This document shows positions 11,268-21,627 of a stretch of DNA of 64,000 nt, piece by piece (within the stretch, counting starts at the first letter, position 1; each line of letters starts with the position of its first letter). Source of the stretch: Amaurobius ferox (taxonomy: Eukaryota; Arthropoda; Arachnida; Araneae; Amaurobiidae). A model generated the notes under the pieces. That model did not search any database, was not told the origin of the DNA, and saw only the letters and a program-made list of their open reading frames with translations. The stretch lies in NCBI GenBank assembly GCA_951213105.1, contig OX578142.1, forward strand, positions 4,666,649 to 4,730,648. Reading direction: 5' to 3'. The position numbers and the translations under genes are program-made.

Positions 11268-11690
11268 TCTAAATTTGAAAGAGTGAGAATTCACTCAAAA
11301 AGAGTGAATAGTCACTCTAAGAAAGACTTGAAATTGAGCCAACCTCTAAAGAGTGAGTATTCACTCTAAACAAAAGTGGGTTTTCTACTCAAGGGAAAGA
11401 GTGAATAGTCACTCCTTTGGAGTGAATGACACTCTGAATGAGTGATTTATTGACTCCACCTTGGAGTGAATAATCCATGTCAAGGAGTGACTATATACAC
11501 TCTTAGTAAAAGTGGTTTTTCCACCCATTAGAAAGAGTGACTATATGCACTCTTGGCAAAAGTGGTTTTTCACCCATTAGAAAGAGTGAAGAATTAGTGT
11601 TTTTGGAGTGATTAATAGACTCTATTTAGGAGTGAATAATCACTCTTTTCTAGGAGCTAATAAATATGCACTCCTAAATAGTGTCATCTC
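11268..11690. repeat. Left subterminal GAGTGA array
   Basis: About 420 bp with many copies of GAGTGA and TCACTC, often as palindromes such as GAGTGAATAGTCACTC, with a repeated AAAAGTGGTTTTTC-ACCCATTAG segment (about 11510 and 11560). Subterminal motif clusters of this kind are typical transposase-binding regions of DNA transposons. The binding role is inference. Confidence 0.7.
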
Positions 11691-13080
11691 AGTGGAGGTA
11701 ATCCTGTTTTTAGTTTTAAAATAAGCATTAAAATATATTTTAGCTGAGCTAAAATCAAGATTTTATCTGTATTCTATGTATTTAAAATTCTAGTGTTTAC
11801 ATTATCAAAATACAGAGATTAGGCTTTAAGCAAGCATAAAAGTGAAGTTTTGCAATTTCAATGATTAAAATAACTTATTTTAGAATAACTTCACAGGCAC
11901 TTTTATTTAATTTAGCTACTTAATTAGATCCATTTTCCATTAAATGAGTAAATTTACATTAAAATTATTAAAAATTAATAATTGTACTTTAAAATTACTT
12001 TAAAGTACATTTTATTACTGTCTCCTCATTAAAAAATGTTTTCAATCCTTGCTTCTTTTTGAATGAAAATAACAATTTCTGCAGATTTCTAACTTTGCAG
12101 CTATCAAGATTATTTTTATTAGTATTCATAAAGCAATTTAATTTAACATTTAGACATTAATGCATTTAATTTTTAACGACAGATTGCACAAATTTTTAAA
12201 TTAAATTGAATACACATTTCATCAGGTGATTACCTTAACGCATAACAAGCTCAAAGATTTAAAGTAGGGCTAAATCTTTCTTGTGAAATTCAATGTGCAA
12301 TGACAAAACTTCATACAAATTTAATTCTTTTTATTCCATAAACCCAATTTGTTTATATATTTCATTTTAGTCAATTATTTGAAAATATCTGCTTAAATTT
12401 GCATCCGAGAATCTTCATTAAATATAATTTCTTTCAGAGCATTATCTGATTATATATATATATGTCTTTAAATACAGCTTATAAAAAGCAAATGAAACCA
12501 GTGGCGGCTTGTGAAGTGAAGCAGGTGACACAGTATTGCTTCAATGTTATCGGCTGAATGGGTTATTATTATTGTTATTTGGCAAATTTTTCAGACTCGT
12601 TTGGCTACTTTTAGATAATTTAACAACATTTGTGCCAGTAGCGTGATGTGTTTTGATGATGCATGTTTTGTCAAGCTGGAGGAGGAATCCTACCGCTGAA
12701 ATCTGCTTAACCCATTTCTGAAATCACAAACAACCACTGAATGAAACAGCTTCATCTGTTAGTTTTATTAGATACACACAATTCCACATGTAGGCTAAAT
12801 TAACCAGCAAGAAACAAAAATTCAATTTTTTTTACTCTTAAAATATAACGCAGAGCTAGGTAGGTAGGAAAGGCTTGATTATACCCCCTCCCCCCAAAGT
12901 TTCAAAAACACCCTAGTGATTTTTCAATTGTATATTGACATTGCAAATAAAATGCAAAAATGTAGTATTGTTTTCAATTGTATATTGACAACATACATTG
13001 CAAAAAATTTTGTTCGACATCATACATTGCAAAAAATTTGTTCAGGTGTGCAAAAGTATTTTTTTGTGTTGTTGTTACTT
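11691..13080. other. AT-rich interior, no recognised gene
   Basis: Left interior of the 10.4 kb candidate element. Contains a TATATA run near 12450 and a duplicated TTTTCAATTGTATATTGACA (12922 and 12970). I see no coding signature on either strand. Confidence 0.6.
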
Positions 13081-13084
13081 ATTC

Positions 13085-13316
13085 CCACATGGTGAAGGAG
13101 CGTCTATGCACCACATCAACTAGACAACCTGATTCCATGGCAAAGGGGAGAAATTTGCAGCTTCACTTTATATTGAGGCACCCCAAGGGCGGAAGTCTGA
13201 CTTTGCCTCGACAATACAGCATCCGTGTCCGCTGGCGGGATTCGAACCACAACCCGGCAATCCAACAATCAGACGGAAACACTTGCCCCTGACCGCTCGA
13301 CCACTGGATCGGAGCT
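13085..13316 (-). mobile_element. tRNA-derived SINE, type 2
   Basis: On the minus strand the head reads AGCTCCGATCCAGTGGTCGA, with an A-box-like GTGGTCGAGCGGTC and a B box GGTTCGAATCC (13238-13248), followed by a GC-rich body to about 13085. This is the RNA polymerase III promoter arrangement of a tRNA-derived SINE. The body differs from the SINE at 28330 but the element at 51236-51460 has a similar head. The open frame on the plus strand here is incidental. Confidence 0.7.
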
Positions 13317-15997
13317 AAAGTATTTTAGCACTCCCGAACAAAAAAAATTCTAAATCTGTGTATGCCTAAAAATATCCTTACCAAAGATGTTCAAACCGGT
13401 AGTATTATAGAGTATCAATATGTGAATCTATCCTAATTGCATATCTTTTTTCCACTACAATTATACAATTTTTTTAATATACCAGATAGAAAATCTTATA
13501 AGCGTAGCCTATACAGGTATTCAAATGTTTACGGTTTCTCAAAACAGTAACACAATATACAGGTCAATCTCTGGGATCTAAGGATCAAACACAGCTTCAG
13601 AGCCACAATATGTATATAAAAGAAGAAAACCTAAATAACTCTTGAAATAATAATTCATAGAAAACAGTCTTAAAGCTGTATATATATATATAATTTATTA
13701 AAAGTTGACTAAATTCCTTTATTAGAAAATCATGTTATCTTATTTTTATTGTTGTGAAAAGTAAAAATAATATACCTGTAAGAATTTTGTTCAAATTATT
13801 AGCTATTTGATAATTATAAAAAATTTATCGCAAAATCAACTAATGCAAGAAACAAAATAATTTCGGTTTTAAAACCAGTTCTTTTACTGCAGACATGACA
13901 GCATTAATGTCTTGGTCAGGCAGAAGAAATGAAAATTGATGATAGGGGTTTGACTTCAAATTCATTAAATGTTTTACAGGAGGATACCATGTTCTTTATA
14001 CACTTCTATTATGACTGACAATTCACCAAGAGACACTTAATGTGTATCATATTTACCATGTTATGCAGCATTTTTTTTTTCTACTACCATATTCAAATCT
14101 TTGTATATTAATGAGGACGTAGCATGCATCAAAGCAGGGAAAATCTTGATACAGACAACAGAAAATTTTTCTTCACTGTTGAGTCGGTTTTTGCCTTTGC
14201 ATAAGGGGCAAAAACACTAGACAATGTTATTTATGGTTCAATATTAATTCAAATTAGTATTGTTTTAATGTAGATTAGTGTTCAATAAAATTGTTTATAA
14301 ATATTGGTTGGAGGATATACCCTTGTATCAGTTGTGACCAGTAACCCATTCTGTTCTATGTTCCATAAAAAGTTCGTTGTATATTATGTTTCATTATGGC
14401 ACTTCTTTTCTCTCCACTATGAAGCTACTGTTCATCCTTTTAATAAATATTTTTGAACTATTCCATCTTAATTACAGGATTTTAGTCTGTTCTATTTCCT
14501 AGACTACGTTGTATAGTCTGTTTTGTTCTGCTCCCTTTATGACTTAATCTGCTTGTTCTCTTATTCTGTTACTCCTTCCTTCCTGCTTAGACAATTTTGT
14601 AGTAGTTTCATTGCATTCTATTGCCTTGTTTTTAAAATTAGATTATTCCATGGTCCATTATGCTCTCTCATCACAATTTTGGTTCCATACTATTCCACAT
14701 CATGTTCTCACAAATTTATATGCACTATAATTGGTGCTCCATTATTACCTTGATGTTCCGTTTCCTTAAATCGTTCCATTCTATTTGATTTCGTGATGGT
14801 CAATTGCATTCCATTGGTTGTCCTATTTTAATGTGCTCCAATTATTCTGGAACTGGACTGTTGTTTCGATTACTTGTTTTTTAAAATTTTGCACTATGCA
14901 AGGAAGCATTACCTTAGCACTATGTAGCGAATTCTTACCTTAGCACTATTTAGCGAATAGTTTTGTTTTTTCTACCAAGACCATCTGACCCACCCAAAGA
15001 TGTAAAGTAACTGTTTGGAAAGCAAGTATTTATTACTATAGTAATTTAAAACTCTTCTTGAATTTTCTTTCTACCTACGGCTCTGGTTCAAAATCAGCTT
15101 TATTTTGAAGGTAAGTCTATATTAAATTTACCCTAGTGTACAAAAGATGACAGGCACTAAATTATAAGAATAATATAAAAATTATTAATAAAGAAAATAG
15201 AGAATAATGCTTGCCGATCAAACATAACAAGACTTAGGACTACTTCAGTAGGATGTAAATACTAGAATTTTACATCTAAAGCTTCCCAGTTTTAGTTAGT
15301 AGCCACTGACCTGTAAGTTTGTGAAGTTTAGTGGCCAGTTGACAGCTGTTAAATGTGCGATATTTTTCAACTTACTTAAAATTATGATAAATTGTGTATA
15401 AACATATTTAAATGTTATGTAATAATTTAGAAAATTACAGCTATATTACACTTATTTATTTATAGATTTATTATACAGTAGACACAAATCGAACAACCAG
15501 TCCTCCATGTCTTGAGCTGGCGAGTACTTTGTTCAGGTGCAAGGTATCACTATATGTCTGGCGTCAACTATCCTTGGCCGCGAGAAAGTTGAAAATAGAA
15601 CTGATTTGACCTTGAATTGATAATTGTTAATAGTTAGTACTTCTGAAAACACAACTAAGCTCTTAGCATTTTAGGAATCCATTTTTAGTGTTTAACATTG
15701 TCAGTGACAGATAACTAAAATAAGTTACAATACATTAAATTAAAGGATTTCTGAAATTTTTCTGAACGAAAAACTTCCGTGCAGCAAGACTCACGATCTA
15801 GTTTAAAGCATTCCCCCAACCCCAAGATTGATGCCCATTATTTGCACCGGGTGCCCAAATATAGGTTAGCTCGTGCCAGTCCCGGGCCGCAGCGTATTAT
15901 CGAAACTCTTTCATATAGATTATTTTAATTTTCATGGTGTAAAATATGTTATAATGAATATTTACTAATAAATAAATTTACAAGCTGTAAATAGCAT
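13317..15997. other. AT-rich interior, no recognised gene
   Basis: Contains only a short SINE 3' fragment (14976-15030) and TA-rich runs (about 13680-13694). The 76-codon frame near 14523-14753 lies in Cys- and Phe-rich AT sequence with no domain I recognise. Confidence 0.55.
14976..15030 (-). mobile_element. SINE 3' fragment
   Basis: The minus strand reads CCAAACAGTTACTTTACATC, then GGGTCAGATGGTCTTGGTAG, a diverged form of the type 1 SINE 3' end (AACAGTTACCTTACACC, GGTCGGACGGTCTGGGT). Confidence 0.6.
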
Positions 15998-16286
15998 GGG
16001 GCATGACAGCCCCGTGGTTAGCATGCGGGAAATGAACTTAGACGGCCCGGGTTCGATACCCGCCACTGTCAAAATTGTCACCGTGTTTATGCGGAGTACG
16101 ATCAAATTAAGCATCTGAGTCCGTAAGTCCTTCCGGTCTGGTCTGAGTCCGGTAGTGGAAGAAGGGTACTGTCCCTGTGGATGCCTCCCCTACTGGGTTC
16201 CAGTCTAAACTGAAAAAAAGTGGTGCTTCCCAGCCGTTCAAACAAATACTTTATACGCTTTTGGTAGGTCGGATGGTCTGGGTCGA
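15998..16286 (+). mobile_element. tRNA-derived SINE, type 1 (diverged)
   Basis: The head has an A-box-like CCCGTGGTTAGCATGCGG and a B box GGTTCGATACC (about 16050-16060). The body then follows in the same order as the copy at 28330: CGGAGTACGATCA, GAGTCCGTAAGTCCTTCCGG, GTCCCTGTGGATGCCTCCCC, GGTAGGTCGGATGGTCTGGG. Roughly 290 bp with many substitutions, so older than the 28330 copy. Short open frames on both strands here are by-products. Confidence 0.85.
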
Positions 16287-16289
16287 AGA

Positions 16290-17787
16290 AGAAGCCGAAA
16301 ATAGCGGGGACGAATTTCATGCACCATTTTTATTTTTGCGAGTGATTTTATTTTCATTTGTGCATCTGCTTTCAGGAACGGTTTAAAATTTAATGTAGAT
16401 GTAAAAATTATGAAACCTTATTGTATAGCATATAAAAGTGGGGGGCGGCACTCTGGGTCAATGGATAGAGCAGGGCAGAGATGCTATTCCTGGACATGGC
16501 TCAAAACACATTGGTGATTACGGGGAGGGAGAGGATAGGAATGTGGATTACACTCATTCTTGGCTGTAAATATAAATTACAATCGCAGTATCATAGCAAT
16601 TGTTGCCAGATTTTCCAACTCCACGGGAGGGATTGTTTAAGGAGAAGAATCATTTTAGACTATCATAAAATTTGGGGGGGCAGTCAGGATTTCGTTAATC
16701 GCCATGTGGCTACTGGGAATTTTAAGCTTTATTTACACCATAGCAACAAAATTCTTCATTTATATATATTTGCAGAATTGTTTTTATTCAAAACAACTCA
16801 ATAAATACCAGCTTTTGTCAAATTAATATGAATTAATTTGGCTTGGATCAGGGCAAGAAATAAGATTTTAAAACTGGCATCATATACCGTTGTGACCTTT
16901 TATAAGTTGGAGTCCAAAACTATTAAGCTCACAGCAATCTTAACCATCAAAAATGATTTCTAAATTTGTTATAAATTTTTCACTAAACGTTAAAGAAAAT
17001 TGAATGAATATAATGAAAAGAAAACCACTTACTTTGGAAACTGTTTACAAATTTAAATACGAAACACTAAAGTACACCTCAGATAAAAAGCATTTAAATA
17101 TAAATATATTGTAGATGTAGTTACACACATTTATTTTTTTATTATTATCAAATTTATTAATGCATAGATAAAATTGCATTTTACTTTTATAGCTAAAAGT
17201 AAGGTATGGGATCACTTGCAAAACATTTTTTAACTGTTCAATCAGCCTTAAAATCTGAAAGTGAAGGACCATCTGTACTTATTCTTAGGGGGATTATGGT
17301 TTTTTAATATACTTCAGGTACATAATTTTTTTTTTCTTTCTGGGATTGATTTGTGCTTCTAAAAAACTGATGTAGAGCACATTTAAGATGGATCATTCTT
17401 TAGACTTGGCAATAAACATCGTAAATGTTTTGCAATCCCTGTGGTTAACATTAAATTTCTCCCATATAATGCTATACCTCATTTCCAACTTTATTTGAGC
17501 AGGTAAAAGGCTAATTAGAAGTTCTTCTTTTGCAAGAAAGTGGCTTATGTCAAAAAGCTTTACAACTTTACATTTCATTTCGGTTCCTCAATGAAACCAC
17601 ATCCACAGTTAGACTAAAGTTGTTCTTGCATGCACTGCATTATATTTTCCCATTACTTTTATATGTCAGTCATTTGTATTTGGAATGCTTTTCAGCATTG
17701 CATTTTTTAATTGATGAAGCTCCATCAAAGTAATTAACACTGTTATTACCCCCCCCCCCCTTTGGCATATGCTTTTTCCAGTTCAGG
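16290..17787. other. AT-rich interior, no supported gene
   Basis: A GC-richer segment at 16440-16560 has a weak tRNA-like look but lacks a good B box. On the minus strand an open frame of 61 codons (17393-17578) has a plausible composition and lies downstream of the exon at 17788-18063. I could not link the two through splice sites. Confidence 0.4.
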
Positions 17788-18063
17788 TTAACTGCAACAA
17801 AACTTGTATTTTAGTTTCTTCACAAAGACATATTGATTTGTCACAGCATCCATATAATCCAATTTCCATTCTACCATAGCCTTCACTAGCTTCAATGCTG
17901 GTTCATCAGTCAATTTCATCAGTTGATTTCGTTTCTTAGCTTGCAGATTAGCTTTAGCTTCCACTTCAGAAAATTTACCATTTTTGTCGCACAGAGGTAA
18001 CCAAAAGCTCGGATCACAGGTCAGTAAAAGAAAAGCAGGTAATTTTGTATGGAAATTTGAATC
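17788..18063 (-). pseudogene. Orphan terminal exon or coding relic, unknown family
   Basis: A 91-codon open stretch on the minus strand, ending in TAA at 17788-17790. Just upstream is a pyrimidine-rich run ending in CTAG (TTTCTTCGATCTAG), a fitting 3' splice site, and there is no ATG at the start, as expected for an internal or last exon. The product would be soluble and Lys-rich, with residues such as CDPSFWLPLC near the start and a charged middle (KANLQAKKRNQLMKLTDEPA). The composition is far more protein-like than its neighbours. I do not recognise the family. The Merlin element is inserted about 57 bp upstream, in what would be the preceding intron. It may belong to the outer 10.4 kb element or to a captured gene. 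Confidence 0.35.
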
Positions 18064-18112
18064 CTAGATCGAAGAAAGATTTGATGTGGATGTTGGAAAA
18101 AATCTTTAATTA

Positions 18113-18120
18113 GAAATTGT
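18113..18120. repeat. Merlin target-site duplication, left
   Basis: GAAATTGT directly before the left Merlin terminus. The identical octamer follows the right terminus at 20435-20442. Confidence 0.9.
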
Positions 18121-20434
18121 GGTACTTCCTTATTATAGTGGCCCCCCCAATTACGATTTCGCCAAGGTCTGTACAGCGAATGTGTAATAGAAAAATAAAA
18201 ATAAAGGCAGATCGAAAGAATACCCCCCCCCCTCCATTCGGTGCGCCAAAAGTGAGCCAAGTTGACATGTTTCTCTGTGTTTTAAAATTGACTCCTCCCC
18301 ACTAAAGTGACGTATATTCCCATATTTTAAAATAGGCTCTTCATACCAAAGTGACGTACGTATTCTACAGTTTTATGAACTGGAATTTTGAATGTAATTA
18401 TGATAATGGAATTCAATTTGAATAAAAGTGAATAACACTCATAAAAAGATTACAAGATTTTTGTGCATTCTAAAAATATTGCATAACTTGTGAGTGTAAT
18501 TCCAGAATAAAAAACTTTTTAAATTTTAGAAAACATATTGAAACACACGATACTTAAAATATTTTGTGATTTTAAAAATCAATTTCAAAAACTTATAACT
18601 CGAAACTTCAAAAATTTTAAAAGGATTTTAATGATATTTATTAAAAGGACAATCGGACTTTAACGAAAGTTAAGAACAATGATACTTAGAACAAATTTAA
18701 AAGACAAAAAAAATTAGACTTTAATGAAATTTAAGGAGAAACGATACTTTTAGAGAAATAATTGGACTTAACGAAATTTAAGAAAAAACGATACTTAGAA
18801 AAATGATTGTACTTTGAACCATTTTACAAACACAGAAAAATACAAAAGACAATTTTAAAACACAGGATGAATAAATAAAAGAACTAACCTTTATGTAAAT
18901 GCACTTATATCCACATTTTCACTTACATCCACACAAACACGTTTTTTGAACATACACGTACATTCCCCTAAGACATCACATTTTTTAAACATTCCTCACC
19001 GAAACACGTTTTCTAAAACATTCGCACAAATCCATTTGCCGCGTACCAGATGTCATTGAAAACTTATCTGCAATCCAATTAAATCTACAGAAAATATTAA
19101 ATAAATGAATAGATTCGAAAATTACGTGTGAAATGTTTAATGAAAATGCAAGATAGATGTACAGCAAAAATACTCAACAAATCCGATGAAATACCTATTC
19201 AAATGAAGAATCCAAAAAAACCGCATGTTGATTTGATGTCAGAAAGTCGCAGGCTACCAGACTAGTGATGAAAACAGAATAGAATTGTAACTCGGTGCTT
19301 CGCGAAAACCAGACGTTTCGCACCAAAGAAGCTGTGGGGAGAAATTCAACCGATCACCCAAAAATAAATAATATAATACTTACATGTTTTATAAGAAGTT
19401 AATAATCTTTATGACATTAATCTTTTAATAATCTTTATGACATTATGCTGTACATTACAAGCCATATTTCTGAAATTGTTTTCAATAATTCATCAAAAAC
19501 ATTTTTTTCCCCTTTGTATTTTCTCCACATAAATTCTGAAAGATATGATTCGAGGTGATCCCGAGCCGTGCCTTGATCTTTTTTATTATTCCACTTGACA
19601 GAACCCCACATTCTTTCTATATTTTGTGTGTGAACAAACCTGCTTCAAGATCCGCCGTTTTGTATCCCTCCCAACAGTCTGAACAGATCGTTGATTCATC
19701 TTGTACATGTTCAATTATTTTTTCCATGAGTGTACTAGCATCTATTTGCAACTTGAATGAGAAAGCACTCGTCATTTTCCCAGCATATTCCTCCGAAATT
19801 CCATTGTTGGAGTACCATACCGCTGTTGTTTTTACGCCAGATGAACAAACTTTCATCGAACTCAACAATTTTATTGACACCACTTATTCGTCCATTAAAT
19901 CTTTGCATTAGATGTAGGGAACACACTTCTCTCATGTAATTGTTCTAATCAATTGTTGCATTTTCACACATATTAAGGTGTTTGTCACACCATTTGAAAG
20001 TCGTCAACTCCTCTGCCCAACAGCACATAAATCTAAAAGCAGTTACGAACAGTATTCTGGAACCGCTGAACCAATTTCCAACATGGAGGCCCTTCTTTTT
20101 ACATTGCACCTCCAAATGGTTTCGTCGTTAACATACAGCTTCATGTCTTGGCCATTATCATATATTCATTTGTCAGGTAAAAGACATTATTCTTGGAATA
20201 ATGATAAGGAATCTGTTTGGTAACAAGATCTGTCTGTTAAGATTGTTAACAAGATTGTTTTTAAAAAAAGCAAGCAATTTAAAAAAACTAGTACGAAATC
20301 GGAAACGTTAACAAAAAAGCAATATGACGATAATATAAATAGATGCTGTTTCTTTAGGACTGCAAACACTTAGCGAGATTTTACAACCTACCTTGGCAAT
20401 TCATCCTCAGGGGCCACTATAATAAGGAAGTACC
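18121..20434 (-). mobile_element. Merlin DNA transposon, complete ends
   Basis: 2,314 bp element. The left end reads GGTACTTCCTTATTATAGTG followed by GCCCC, and the right end (20410-20434) is its exact 25-bp inverse. A perfect 8-bp duplication (GAAATTGT) flanks it, matching the 8-9 bp duplications known for Merlin. It contains a broken ISXO2/IS1016-type transposase on the minus strand (about 19500-20160). The region 18150-19490 is non-coding AT-rich filler. Perfect ends and duplication with a disabled gene suggest insertion from a trans-mobilised copy or rather recent decay. It sits inside the 10.4 kb candidate element, so it is younger. Confidence 0.9.
19500..20160 (-). pseudogene. Merlin (ISXO2-like DDE) transposase, disrupted
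   Basis: Reading down the minus strand, segments of one transposase appear in order across three frames. An N-terminal piece (KLYVNDETIWRC, about 20080-20140) is followed by a helical linker piece with WAEELTTFKWCDKHL, broken by an in-frame TAG near 19950 where a Trp would be usual. The catalytic core starts with NKIVEFDESLF (first Asp, about 19855), then QQWNFGGICWENDECF. After a frameshift near 19750 comes TICSDCWEGYKTADLEAG (second Asp, about 19680). After a small deletion and second frameshift comes VHTQNIERMWGSVKW (Glu, about 19605) with the RDHLESYLSEFMWRKYKG tail. All three DDE residues survive, but the gene cannot give one protein. Such enzymes cut and paste elements with 8-bp duplications. 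Confidence 0.9.
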
Positions 20435-20442
20435 GAAATTGT
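20435..20442. repeat. Merlin target-site duplication, right
   Basis: GAAATTGT directly after the right Merlin terminus, identical to 18113-18120. Confidence 0.9.
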
Positions 20443-20526
20443 TTTAAGTTCTAGGGAAAACAAGAAATACATAAATAAAAAAGAAATAGAAGTAAACATA
20501 ACATCTCCTCATTCGCATGAAAGAAT

Positions 20527-20715
20527 ATGTTGAAAAAATTGGCAAAGAACAGTTGGTTTACAGTGAACGAAGAATAGCAATTTACTGCTATGTTTGTAAA
20601 ATATTTTCTGTTAAGCGTACAACTTTTATTGAAGGATAGTGATTGGGAAAATGTATTTTCAAGGGTCCAAAAACATGAAAATTCAACAGAGCATAGAAAT
20701 TGTATCAAAATATAT
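20527..20715 (+). pseudogene. hAT-type TTF zinc-finger relic
   Basis: The plus strand encodes KEQLVYSERRIAIYCYVCKI in one frame up to a stop near 20637. After a frame change it continues with SDWENVFSRVQKHENSTEHR (about 20637-20700). This order (Tyr/Ser-rich lead, C-x-x-C, then a DW-N...H-N-S..H segment) is that of the TTF-type BED-like zinc finger at the N-terminus of hAT and ZMYM-like transposases. In the family it binds transposon DNA. The rest of the transposase is not seen, so this is an isolated, frameshifted fragment. Confidence 0.7.
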
Positions 20716-20719
20716 GTAT

Positions 20720-21345
20720 AATTGTTTTGTAATTCTTTTAACTAAACAACATTCATTTTTTGAAAATTTGAACACGTTTCGATGCCAGAGTAATCAAAAA
20801 AGAAGTTCTAATATTTTTGAGAAGATAGAAAATACTCTCAAAATATCATTAATTCGAAGATAAATTTTTCGCGCCCGTCTTAAATAATAAAAACATTTTA
20901 AATCCGACCTGCTAGAAATTAAACGTTCGCTTACTACACATAAAAGTTAAGCAACAGTTTTGAAACATTAAATATTCATAAGAAAATAGCTATTGAAACT
21001 AAATTTTAAACAAAAGCAGCTCTAAATATCCTAAAAATATGCATTTACTATATATATACATATATTTTTTTTAAATCCAAAAGAAAAAATTAATGATATC
21101 ACAACTGTTAGGCCTAGAACGTTCGGGGCAGCTGATACATTACGGTATCGCTTATCGAATTATTAACGATCGAAGATTATTAACGATCAGTATTAGAATA
21201 CAAACTATGCTATTCTAATAATGATTAAACACATGAAAAAATTAATAAATTAAACTTGTGTAATAGAGAGTTTCGTATAAAACGAGCTGATACACCAATG
21301 CTACTAGTTCTGTGCAATGTGCACGATGTAAACAACAGCGCTGTT
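20720..21345. other. AT-rich, no recognised gene
   Basis: Between the hAT relic and the right subterminal array. Contains two direct ATTATTAACGATC repeats (about 21160-21188) and a TATATATACATATAT run near 21050. No coding signature. Confidence 0.55.
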
Positions 21346-21349
21346 GCCA

Positions 21350-21627
21350 TTTTTGAAATGCTTTCACTCGGAAAAGGAGTGATATGAAATTCACTTGTTC
21401 TAAAGAGTGAGATATTTCACTCAGTAAAGGAGTGCTATGAAGATCGCCTGCAAATGACTCTTGAAAAAAGAGTGAAAATTTCACTCTTTTTTTTCAGGTG
21501 AAATATCCATCCCTTTTACGAGTGAAATGACCAAAAAAATCACTCTAAAAGAGTGATTATCAGTTTTTAGGCTTGTCACTCCTCCCAAAAGTGACTTTCT
21601 CACTCCTTCCGAATTTAGAGTGTATAT
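21350..21627. repeat. Right subterminal GAGTGA array
   Basis: Dense GAGTGA/TCACTC and AAAGGAGTG motifs ending in GAATTTAGAGTGTA, the inverse of the start of the left array. Shorter than the left array (about 280 versus 420 bp) and more diverged inside. Confidence 0.7.

Larger units (their letters stand above)
11266..21627. mobile_element. Candidate 10.4 kb TIR transposon
   Basis: The left end reads TACACTCTAAATTTGAAAGA, and the inverse of the right end reads TACACTCTAAATTCGGAAGG. Inside both ends are dense inverted and direct GAGTGA/TCACTC motifs (left to about 11690, right from about 21350). Flanking 8-mers TATATACA and TATCTAGA agree at 6 of 8 positions, which may be a decayed target duplication. 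Contents include SINEs, a nested Merlin transposon, a hAT-type zinc-finger relic and one coding exon. No transposase could be assigned with confidence to this outer element. It could instead be two separate repeats that happen to face each other. Confidence 0.5.

Noticed and set aside
16440..16560. Possible tRNA gene or third SINE type
   Set aside because: GGGTCAATGGATAGAGCAGG is A-box-like, but no acceptable B box or cloverleaf follows.
19555..20223. Plus-strand open frames of 60-118 codons
   Set aside because: They are antisense to the Merlin transposase relic, whose DDE motifs lie on the minus strand.
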